In this document: piece after piece, positions 1-8,049 of the stretch
Numbering within the stretch: position 1 is the first letter of the stretch
Layout of the letters: each line of letters begins with the position of its first letter
DNA from: Bacteroidia bacterium
Lineage (GTDB): Bacteria; Bacteroidota; Bacteroidia; NS11-12g; UBA955
Assembly: GCA_023653095.1 (NCBI GenBank)
Contig: JAMNXP010000001.1
Coordinates: forward strand, 512,853 to 576,852
Reading direction: 5' to 3'
Length of the DNA stretch: 64,000 bases
Translations under genes and position numbers: made by a program
Notes under the pieces: model-generated
Databases searched by the model: none
Seen by the model: the letters and a program-made list of their open reading frames with translations, nothing else
What the model was told of the DNA's origin: nothing

Positions 1-2
1 AA

Positions 3-2051
3 GGTGATTTAGTAAATAAATGGAAAACAGAAATCTCTAATTTTATGTGGAACCACTACATAAATTCGAGTGAACCTTTAAGCCAAAAATTGAACTATTT
101 CGTGCCCATGGCACAAACCTTTGCTCATTGGAAAAGTACTTACCAATTGCCGTACACCTTACAAATAAGCAATGTAAAACCCATAAATTGGTTAGAATGG
201 TTAAACACGGTAAAGACGCCAAATTTCCTAAAACAAGCTACAAAATTTAGCGAAATCAGTGACCCACTCAAAGAAATTAACTCAGAAGTCTTGGGCAAGT
301 CAAAAATCAAAAAGGAAAACACACCAATAATAGAAAAGAAAGAAGCCCCATATCCAAGCTTTTTCAATGAGTTGAATTGGGAGGTTTTAGGTCCAAATGA
401 TGCGTCACCGACTTATATTGTATACCTGATATCTGCTTATAAAGAATGGAAATCAGCCTTTTTAGAGATGGATGGGGACCTAGTTTCTGAGAGTTTCAAA
501 GAACAATTATTCCTGGTCACACTGGTAAGCAGTGAAACCCGACTTAGTCAATTCATTGCTACCATTTTTAATGGTTGGGAACAACAATCAGAATTTATAT
601 CCTTAGAAATAAAACAAGCGTTAAAATCAACCATCCTATTTATTCATGATGAATTAAAAAAAGTGATAAAATCCACCCCCAATGAAAATGAGTTATTCCA
701 AACATTGGTGGCATTGAGAATATATCATGCATTATTTGGTTCAAATACAGGATTGTTTTATCAAAAGGAGTGGCACACATCCATTATTCAAAAAATCAAT
801 GAAGAATCCAATCAGACATCTGAGAGTGCAAAAGAACTGATTGCTGAATTTTTCCAGAATTTAGAGAAGAAAATCAGTTATTCGCTGTTAACAGAGAGTC
901 ATGAATGGTACCATAAATTAGAGCAAGTCAATACCTTAACGACGGCGCCGGTGAGCGGAATTCTTGCTTTGTTCGAAATAATATTTAATGAAATATCTGG
1001 TTCATCAAATACTGAAAACACATCTTTTCAACATCCTATTCAAGAAATTGATCAGTGGTTACATCAATTGCGAAAATTCAGTTTTAATCAGTGGTTGCTA
1101 GATTATTGGCTACCTAAAACAGTGATTCGTTATTCAGAAATCCAAGGAACCAATCAAGAGATGGAAGATTTGGTGATTTTCGAAAATTGGACACTGAATT
1201 TTTTACAACTTTTTGAAAGAGGCCCACAAAAACATGAAGGGAGCCCTATTGAACAATTGCTAGTTTCTTTAATCAAATCTCAGAAAAAAGAATACACAGA
1301 AACAGCCACTGATGAGGTTAATAAATTCAAAACCGAAGTGCGTGAAAAACTAAATGAGCTTTGGAAAAGGGAAATTGAGCCCTTGCAACAGACTCAAAAG
1401 TTATTGACCGATCCAGTTCAAAAAGAAATCTTAAAATTACAGGAATTAGGTGAGAGAATAGAAATACCCATCAAAGTAAACTTTGAACAGAAAAAGGCTT
1501 CGGTTAATGAGCAAATTAAATCAGAAATCAATCGTGGCACCAGATATACGGCCAATTTATGTGGTATGATGTTGCTTGCTCCATTTTGGGGTACTTTATT
1601 TAGACGATTGGAATTGCTCGAAAAAAACGAATTTAAATCATCGGAGCATAAATTATTGGCCTATCAAACCATTCTTGCCATTGCAAGAATTGAAGAAGAA
1701 ACGCCTTTAGAGCTTCAAGATCTAATTCCCAGAATTATAGTTGGTATTCCACCGGAAAATGAACTTAGTGGTTTGCCTGTGCTAACTTCAGCACAAATTG
1801 AAGAAATTACCAAATTCATTTCAGCCGTTAGAAGTCAATGGCCGGTGATGATCAATTTTAGCAACCGCGGATTTATTGAATCTTTCCTATTGAGAAGAGG
1901 AACCGTTTGGAAAGAGTCTGACAGCAAATGGATGATTGAAGTTGAAGGGTACGGTTCAGATATCATCATGCAAACTCTTCCTTGGGGATATGCCACCATG
2001 AAATTCCCATGGACATCATACATGATTTTTACGGAGTGGAAGGCTCCTTAG
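3..2051 (+). CDS. Contractile injection system tape-measure protein (5' partial)
   Basis: In phage-tail-like injection systems this protein sets tube and sheath length. The reading frame is open to the left edge of the window (residues GDLVNKWKTE precede the first ATG at 45), so the gene very likely starts upstream. The C-terminal part carries the family signature: a motif of the form LLAPFWGTLFRRL, then at the very end LPWGYATMKFPW followed by a short aromatic tail. This matches the CIS tape-measure family (Afp14-like) as I know it. The middle is charged and helical with little other similarity. It would be the last gene of an injection-system operon to the left. Its 3' end overlaps the convergent TPR lipoprotein gene by 23 nt, leaving no room for a separate terminator. 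Family recognised from motifs only; no search was run. Confidence 0.8.
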   Translation, partial: GDLVNKWKTEISNFMWNHYINSSEPLSQKLNYFVPMAQTFAHWKSTYQLPYTLQISNVKPINWLEWLNTVKTPNFLKQATKFSEISDPLKEINSEVLGKSKIKKENTPIIEKKEAPYPSFFNELNWEVLGPNDASPTYIVYLISAYKEWKSAFLEMDGDLVSESFKEQLFLVTLVSSETRLSQFIATIFNGWEQQSEFISLEIKQALKSTILFIHDELKKVIKSTPNENELFQTLVALRIYHALFGSNTGLFYQKEWHTSIIQKINEESNQTSESAKELIAEFFQNLEKKISYSLLTESHEWYHKLEQVNTLTTAPVSGILALFEIIFNEISGSSNTENTSFQHPIQEIDQWLHQLRKFSFNQWLLDYWLPKTVIRYSEIQGTNQEMEDLVIFENWTLNFLQLFERGPQKHEGSPIEQLLVSLIKSQKKEYTETATDEVNKFKTEVREKLNELWKREIEPLQQTQKLLTDPVQKEILKLQELGERIEIPIKVNFEQKKASVNEQIKSEINRGTRYTANLCGMMLLAPFWGTLFRRLELLEKNEFKSSEHKLLAYQTILAIARIEEETPLELQDLIPRIIVGIPPENELSGLPVLTSAQIEEITKFISAVRSQWPVMINFSNRGFIESFLLRRGTVWKESDSKWMIEVEGYGSDIIMQTLPWGYATMKFPWTSYMIFTEWKAP

Positions 2052-3177
2052 TATCTTGTTTCTGAACGGCTGTTTCATTTTTATTGAGTAAATATCCACC
2101 ACCCTCAGATAGTTTTTGATCATTTAAAGCACCCTCTACATCACCCAATCTGGCTTTTAAAATTGACCGAAACTTATATGCTTCCGAGTAGTTTTTTCTC
2201 AATGAAATTGCATCTGTAAGTGAAAGTATGGCTCCAGCAGAATCACCTAAATACACCTTATTCTTGGCAAGATAATAATGAAATTCAGGGATGCTATCTG
2301 CCAACTCTGCAAATTCGTTATAAATGGTATTGGCTTGTTCAAATTTTTCCATTCCATCAAACGCTCTTGCCTTGTTAATAATAAGAGGAATGTAATTTGT
2401 ATTTAATTGCAATCCTTTTTCGGCATAAGCAATAGCCATTGAAGGTTCATCGGTCATAAGGTAATAATCAGAAAATGCACTGTATACCATAGGATGATCT
2501 TGTGAAAATAAACGAGCTCTATCTAAAAAGTACAGTACAGAGTCTAAAAGTGGTTTCTCCATGTAATTTCTCGCCTTTAATAAATTGGCTTCCCAATTTT
2601 TGGGTTTTCTACCCAAGACATGATTGATATCACTTAAACTTCTATCATATAAACCCAACTCAAAAAATGCACTTGCCCGAGTTAAACGATAAAGCAAAGC
2701 GGTGTCATTCAACTGAATGCACTTCGTAATCAACTGAATGCCCTCCTCATAATTACCCGTTGCTACTTTTAGTCGACCCAATTCATTTAAAGCTTCTTCA
2801 AAAACCAACTCATCGATTTGTGCTGATTTGAAATCATATTCAGCAGATTCATAATTTTTTTGTGACATATACACTTTGCCTCGACTGAGATAGGCATTTC
2901 CATAAAATGGATCTATTTCGATGGCCTTCGAAAAATTTGCTAAAGCCCCATCCATATTATTAGATTTAATGTCAATTACCGCTAAGTTGTAATATGCCTG
3001 TTTATTTTTAGGATATATCTCCAATAATTTTTGATAGGCTGTTTTTGCTTCTTCATACTTCTCAGCTTCAAACAGTTCGTTAGCCGCCGCCAACATGACA
3101 TCTTGTGCTTTATTTCCGCAGAATGTAAAAAACAGCGACAAAAGCATGAATGAGAATAATTTTATAGCGCGATTCAT
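2029..3177 (-). CDS. TPR-repeat lipoprotein
   Basis: A protein of 382 residues that begins with a lipoprotein signal (basic MNRAIK, hydrophobic stretch, Cys at about residue 20), so it is probably anchored to the outer or inner membrane facing the periplasm. The rest, from about residue 27 to 365, is a run of tetratricopeptide repeats with typical spacing, for example AEKYEEAKTAYQKLLEIYP and KQAYYNLAVI. TPRs are protein-interaction scaffolds, and no catalytic domain is visible. The gene is divergent from the GH18-like gene and convergent with the injection-system tape-measure gene, so a role with that machine is possible but unproven. The C-terminal tail is polar and disordered. Confidence 0.8.
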   Translation of the reverse strand: MNRAIKLFSFMLLSLFFTFCGNKAQDVMLAAANELFEAEKYEEAKTAYQKLLEIYPKNKQAYYNLAVIDIKSNNMDGALANFSKAIEIDPFYGNAYLSRGKVYMSQKNYESAEYDFKSAQIDELVFEEALNELGRLKVATGNYEEGIQLITKCIQLNDTALLYRLTRASAFFELGLYDRSLSDINHVLGRKPKNWEANLLKARNYMEKPLLDSVLYFLDRARLFSQDHPMVYSAFSDYYLMTDEPSMAIAYAEKGLQLNTNYIPLIINKARAFDGMEKFEQANTIYNEFAELADSIPEFHYYLAKNKVYLGDSAGAILSLTDAISLRKNYSEAYKFRSILKARLGDVEGALNDQKLSEGGGYLLNKNETAVQKQDTKEPSTP

Positions 3178-3187
3178 CTTCTTTTTT

Positions 3188-3219
3188 TTGTGGGATATTT
3201 GTGGATATCTCTATTTTTG
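3188..3219 (+). promoter_or_regulatory. Bacteroidota-type promoter for the GH18-like gene
   Basis: A TTG at 3188-3190 and a TATTTTTG box at 3212-3219 are separated by 21 nt. This matches the Bacteroidota sigma-factor consensus (TTTG, 19-21 nt, TAnnTTTG). Transcription would start near 3226, downstream of the ATG at 3201, which favours the ATG at 3246 as the true start of the following gene. Confidence 0.55.
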
Positions 3220-3245
3220 TATTACTTTTGACCTCCCACACCCAA

Positions 3246-5150
3246 ATGCATAGAAGTCTAGGCCAAATATACAATTTAATCCTTCACAGAAAAACTCTAT
3301 TGGTTGCAGTTCTATTGCTTTGGTCTGGTTTGGCTTGGACACAGAATAATGAGGAAGAAATAAAGAAGGAAGCCAAAAAAATTTCCGAAAAAATCAAAAC
3401 GGGAAAAGAAAAAAGCGGAAAGTTAAAAACCTTTGTTTTAGACACCATTCCTGCTTACACAGATGAGTTTGGTGATTATCTCAAAGAAATCGTAGAAAGA
3501 CAAAATAGATTTGATTACTTAGATCAAGTCCCCAAAAACAGTGTCAAAGAAAATGTTGTTTTAACTAAGCCACGCAGATACCAAGAACTCGTTGAACAAT
3601 TCAATAAACCTGGAATGAGTGAATCTGAATGGACAGGTATAGAATACCCAGCATTTGCAGAAAAAAGACAAAGAAAAAATTTCCTTAAAGAAATTTATGC
3701 GTTTCATGGATTTTGGGAAGGAAACTCCTACGAGTTATATGATTTCAATGCAATTTCCAGGATTGGATATATTGGTTTTCAAATAAATAGCAAAAACGGA
3801 AGACCAACCAAATTACCAAATTGGGTTAACTCAAATTTGGCAAAACGATGTTCCCAATATCAAGTAGCACTTGATTTGGTTTGTGTGATTGCATCAAGAA
3901 GTGAGACAGAATCCTTTCTTTCAAACCAAAAAGCTTGGGAAGTATTTGCTGATTCATCCATACAAGCACTGTCAAAAAACAATGGATCAGGTTTGGTCAT
4001 TGACCTTTACGGTGTAAGCGATAAAACTCAAAAACAATATAAAGAATTCATCAAGTTTATCAAATACAGACTGGGTGAAGTTTCCAATAGATTAGAACTT
4101 TCAGTTATTCTTCCTTCTCACGACATCCAAAATGCCTACTCTGCCCAAGACATTGCAAATATTTGCGATCGTGTCATTTTGTTTACCTCTGATTACAATA
4201 ACTACAGCGGCATTCTATGTTCCGCAATAAGTCCTTTAGTTTCAAATCGCCCAGACGGATTATCGGTTGATAAAACCTTCAATGATTATATTAGACGAGG
4301 GGTTCCGACTAATAAAATGGTTTTAGTTACTGATTTATCTGGAAAACAATTTACCCAGAAACAAATCAATACACGTAGTAACGACGGTACATTTTTTGGA
4401 ATCGTACCGTTTACCACCTTCGAAGAAGATTATTGTGTTAGGTTTAGACCTCACGCCGAGGAAGATAATTTAAGTCAGTATATTTCTTTTAGTAGCGGAA
4501 CAGATTGGTTCATTACTTGGGGTGAAAATTTAAAGAGTTTGTCACTGAAAGCAGATTATATTAATAAAAAAGATATTAAAGGCGCCGGTTATTATCATGT
4601 TTCTGGAGCTATGAGTAAAAGCTCAAAATTCTGGCCCCTGGTTTATAAAAAGTTTGCAGTTCCTGAAACCCTAGCAGAGAACAACCTTACTGAGAGTTTC
4701 ATGTCAATACCAGATGGAGCGAACATTGATTCTATTTTATCTGTTAACCAAGCCTTGGTAATGAGTGCAATCAATTTAGCGAACAATCCGTTTCTTCCTG
4801 AGAAGCCAGAAACCAAGCAAATTGAAAAAGCCAATCTTCAAGCCGTTGAATATAAGGAAATTGGACGTGTAGTAGCCATGTTTTTTACCGTGTTGCTTAT
4901 TAGTTGTATGATAGCACTTTCTGTAGCCATGTTTGATGAAAAAGTAAGAATGGTTTTACTGTATGAGTACAGCTATTATTTTGTGGTGCCTAGCATCATG
5001 CTAATTGTTGCCATTACGTTTAGACTGACCGGCTTTATTTTAAATACGGGGATGGAATTTTTAGTCGGTGGATTATTTGGATTGTTACTTAACTTTTTGA
5101 TCCAATCGTTTTTGAAAAAACGAGAAAATGCGTATGAAAACACGCCTTAG
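3246..5150 (+). CDS. GH18-like (probably inactive) membrane-anchored protein
   Basis: A 634-residue protein with an N-terminal hydrophobic signal at about residues 17-32, a glycoside-hydrolase-family-18-like barrel at about residues 150-460, and three C-terminal membrane helices (about 540-562, 576-598, 606-624). The barrel shows the family landmarks: an early FHGFWEG strand, the beta-4 strand GLVIDLYGV and a late VILFTSDYNNYSG strand. In active GH18 enzymes the beta-4 motif ends in D-x-E. Here Asp253 is followed by Tyr255 where the catalytic Glu should be, so hydrolysis is unlikely and a glycan-binding role is more plausible. The ATG at 3201 gives 15 extra residues but lies before the predicted transcription start. 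The next gene overlaps its 3' end. Confidence 0.7.
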   Translation: MHRSLGQIYNLILHRKTLLVAVLLLWSGLAWTQNNEEEIKKEAKKISEKIKTGKEKSGKLKTFVLDTIPAYTDEFGDYLKEIVERQNRFDYLDQVPKNSVKENVVLTKPRRYQELVEQFNKPGMSESEWTGIEYPAFAEKRQRKNFLKEIYAFHGFWEGNSYELYDFNAISRIGYIGFQINSKNGRPTKLPNWVNSNLAKRCSQYQVALDLVCVIASRSETESFLSNQKAWEVFADSSIQALSKNNGSGLVIDLYGVSDKTQKQYKEFIKFIKYRLGEVSNRLELSVILPSHDIQNAYSAQDIANICDRVILFTSDYNNYSGILCSAISPLVSNRPDGLSVDKTFNDYIRRGVPTNKMVLVTDLSGKQFTQKQINTRSNDGTFFGIVPFTTFEEDYCVRFRPHAEEDNLSQYISFSSGTDWFITWGENLKSLSLKADYINKKDIKGAGYYHVSGAMSKSSKFWPLVYKKFAVPETLAENNLTESFMSIPDGANIDSILSVNQALVMSAINLANNPFLPEKPETKQIEKANLQAVEYKEIGRVVAMFFTVLLISCMIALSVAMFDEKVRMVLLYEYSYYFVVPSIMLIVAITFRLTGFILNTGMEFLVGGLFGLLLNFLIQSFLKKRENAYENTP

Positions 5151-5697
5151 TATTCTTACCTTAACTGCGCTCATTATCCTTTTGGGAAGTTGTTCTCATA
5201 AAAACTTTTCATACCAATTTGTATCTAGATACATCACTGATTCTAACTGGTTGTACCAATTACAATTTGTTCCAAATAAAACTTTGGTTTTACAATCGGG
5301 TAAAAAAAATGTAGACTTTGCCGTAAATGCGGGTGGACATTTCATTATTCGTAAACGCGAAATAGATGAATTCATATTTACACCCATTACTACAGGTGTT
5401 CTGGTAAAATTCCAAAAAGATACCGCTGTAGTTCAATTTTCAGAGGATCCCGATGGATATCTGACTTTCGCAAAGGATAAAAAAGAAGACCTTTTCTATC
5501 TAGTTCCTGATACTATCATTGACGAACGATTTGTAATTTATTATCAAAATAGACTGTGTGTTACCAGTAAAAAAGACCCTAAAATCAGACTACAAGTTCA
5601 AGGAGTGGAAGTTTCAAAAGTCAATAAAAATAGGGTAATCCAAAAAGGAATTAGAGCTGAAAAAATGATCAATAAAAAGGAAGAAATTCCTGATTAA
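5128..5697 (+). CDS. Small lipoprotein of unknown function
   Basis: A 189-residue protein with a clear lipoprotein signal peptide ending in LLGSC (Cys at about residue 22), followed by a soluble beta-rich domain. I do not recognise the family. Its start overlaps the end of the GH18-like gene by 23 nt (an ATG at 5134 is equally possible), so the two are probably translated together and may act at the same membrane. Tail-to-tail with the Npt-like transporter gene 12 nt away. Confidence 0.7.
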   Translation: MRMKTRLSILTLTALIILLGSCSHKNFSYQFVSRYITDSNWLYQLQFVPNKTLVLQSGKKNVDFAVNAGGHFIIRKREIDEFIFTPITTGVLVKFQKDTAVVQFSEDPDGYLTFAKDKKEDLFYLVPDTIIDERFVIYYQNRLCVTSKKDPKIRLQVQGVEVSKVNKNRVIQKGIRAEKMINKKEEIPD

Positions 5698-5709
5698 TCT
5701 AATCATCTA

Positions 5710-8049
5710 TCAGTTTTTTAGACTGTCAAACAACAATTTATAACTCGACTCACAATAGGCTTGAAAATCTCTATTTTCTTTGTCTAAGTTGATGAATTTC
5801 TCTTTTTGATTCAGCCAATTTACCAGTAATTCTGTTTTAATAAAGACCTCTTTAGAATTCTTGTAATTGAGTGACTTTTCAAATTGTTCTAGGAAATTAC
5901 CTGCAATTGAAATTTTGGGTTCCGTTGCAAAGAAAAGTGCTTTTTTCGATGTAGTTTGAAATGCACGAACAAAGTCTTCGTGATGAGAATTTTTATTCAG
6001 TATTCTAAGAGCCCAATATTTCGCCGATAAAGGTACTTGAGCATAATCGCGCATCACAATGTCTTTCAATCGATCATCAGAATTGAACTGATGAGCAGGA
6101 ATATACTGACGCCACCGTTTAATTTTACTCTCAAGTGTATTTGATTCGAAAATGGGCAACAAATATGGTTTTAATAACTGTGGAAGTACAGTATCTAATA
6201 ATTCCATGGCAAACTGCGCATCATCAGCACTTGACTTATCTCCTGTCATAAACCCTTCAATGACTTCCATCTCTTCCCTACTGTACTTCCAAGACAAGAG
6301 GGTAAATACTTGTTTGATGTACATGTCACGGGCTTGCTTCAGCGATAAGTATAGATAATATTCTCTTAAGTCCTCACCTCTTAGATCTTCAATACTCAAA
6401 TCTATCCAAACCAAAGCCTCACCGATATCCATCAACATGATATTGAATTTCGTTTCAATTTCACCATGTAAATCGAGATTCTCATTGAAATAACGGCTTA
6501 AAATATCTGCCTTAAAAGGCAGTGAGGCCGCCCGAGCTAATTCTAATAGCTCTTCTATCTTTGAAATTTGTATAGGTAAGTTCTGAACAGTTTTAGCCTG
6601 AACCAGAATATCTGAATGGTAGAATTTTTTTATGGCTTCTTTAGTCTCGATACTTGAGGTATCTGTTTTATCTTCAGAAACCTCAATTTGAGTAAAAATG
6701 GGTTTTACCGACAACCTGTCTTCGGCAACACTCTTTAAATAAGTTGATAATCTTACGGTGTACCGTTTTGAAACTCTGTTTGTTCGAGTTACCCAAAATA
6801 GAGCTACCATTAAAATCATTATTACAACTAAAACCAAAAACTCCGTACTCTCGGCATCTGGATGAAGTTGCGCAGCGATTAACAATAAAAATGCAGCTAT
6901 TGCCGTAGCAATTTGAGATACAACCCCTTCAATTGCCGTTTGCAATCCAGCTTTTTCTGCTGGTTTGGCTACTTGCATCATGATTCTAGACGCTGGTGCT
7001 TCAATGGTTCTTCTGAATACTCGTTCAAACCACTTTAAACTCAAAATGAAATAAATCAATGACACCATGGGTAAGTTCAATCCAAAGTGTAAGATTATCA
7101 CCAGCAAAGCCACAGATAATAAAACCCAAGAAAAAACCATCAAAGACTTTCGAGTTGTCAGTTTACGAATGATTTCTGCTGATAAAATAGAGCCTAAAAG
7201 TTCACCTGATTTCACCAGTGCAAAAAAGGATGACACGACATCTGAGGTTTTTGTATTACTAAAAAAGGCGATTTTTCTTACGGCAACTATATAAGTAAAA
7301 TCTACCCAATAAATCATTAAAACAGAAATACCTGTGGCGATTATAACCACTTTAAAGAAAGGAATTTTCCAAAGACTTTTAATCTCAACTTTATCTTGCA
7401 ATGAGTATGTAGACCTGCTTCCTGTTGTTTTGATATATTCAACTACAGACAATCCCAAAAGGGGCAACATGGCCAATGCACCGACTGCAAACAATGCCAT
7501 AGAATTTCCAAATAAGTCTACAATGGTGGGAGTAATCAAGAAAGCCAGCATTGCTGCCAATGTCTCACCAATTCCCAATTTAGCAACCCATTTTTTACCT
7601 TGTACCACACCAAGAACTTGGAAACAATTTGTAGCAATATTTAAAGCAAAAACTGCGCTAAAGGGTATCACTAAAGTAAAACTAGCTATACCAATGATTT
7701 TCCTTAAAATTCCCTCTTCCGGAATATGTTGATTGATAATTAATAGAAAAAACAACCACAAAGCAAACAAAATGGTAATGATAAAGTGTGACTTTATTGC
7801 ACCGTAATCTTTCTGAATTCTTTGAAATAGCTTTATTAAAAGAATTCCCCCGAGTCCCGAAGAAAGGTAGGCATACGGAACTTCAGCTATTTTCAGAGCT
7901 CCTAACATAGATGAGTAGGCCGCAACAAAGAAAAAAGCATTGGCCAATCCGCTAAAAAAAGATTGTGCAATCAATCGCTTCAATAGCCATTTTTTGTCGG
8001 AGTCTAAATCTCCATAAATGAGTTTAGATATTTGAACCGTTGATATCAA
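5710..8049 (-). CDS. ATP/ADP-antiporter-like (Npt-type) membrane protein with cytosolic C-terminal domain
   Basis: The N-terminal half (about residues 1-430) has about twelve hydrophobic segments and resembles the nucleotide transporter family of ATP/ADP antiporters (Npt1/Npt2) of intracellular bacteria and plastids and its MFS-like relatives in free-living Bacteroidota. One example is the stretch VVQGKKWVAKLGIGETLAAM between membrane segments. The C-terminal half (about 430-779) is soluble and helical, perhaps HEAT-like. It is the last gene of a four-gene operon; its ATG overlaps the TonB-receptor stop codon by 4 nt, so the two are translationally coupled. The substrate cannot be read from the sequence. 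A divergent MFS exporter is the main alternative. Confidence 0.65.
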   Translation of the reverse strand: MISTVQISKLIYGDLDSDKKWLLKRLIAQSFFSGLANAFFFVAAYSSMLGALKIAEVPYAYLSSGLGGILLIKLFQRIQKDYGAIKSHFIITILFALWLFFLLIINQHIPEEGILRKIIGIASFTLVIPFSAVFALNIATNCFQVLGVVQGKKWVAKLGIGETLAAMLAFLITPTIVDLFGNSMALFAVGALAMLPLLGLSVVEYIKTTGSRSTYSLQDKVEIKSLWKIPFFKVVIIATGISVLMIYWVDFTYIVAVRKIAFFSNTKTSDVVSSFFALVKSGELLGSILSAEIIRKLTTRKSLMVFSWVLLSVALLVIILHFGLNLPMVSLIYFILSLKWFERVFRRTIEAPASRIMMQVAKPAEKAGLQTAIEGVVSQIATAIAAFLLLIAAQLHPDAESTEFLVLVVIMILMVALFWVTRTNRVSKRYTVRLSTYLKSVAEDRLSVKPIFTQIEVSEDKTDTSSIETKEAIKKFYHSDILVQAKTVQNLPIQISKIEELLELARAASLPFKADILSRYFNENLDLHGEIETKFNIMLMDIGEALVWIDLSIEDLRGEDLREYYLYLSLKQARDMYIKQVFTLLSWKYSREEMEVIEGFMTGDKSSADDAQFAMELLDTVLPQLLKPYLLPIFESNTLESKIKRWRQYIPAHQFNSDDRLKDIVMRDYAQVPLSAKYWALRILNKNSHHEDFVRAFQTTSKKALFFATEPKISIAGNFLEQFEKSLNYKNSKEVFIKTELLVNWLNQKEKFINLDKENRDFQAYCESSYKLLFDSLKN

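Noticed and set aside
3201-3245. Upstream start of the GH18-like protein
   Set aside because: The -7 box lies inside this stretch, so it would not be transcribed; the extra residues also displace the signal peptide.
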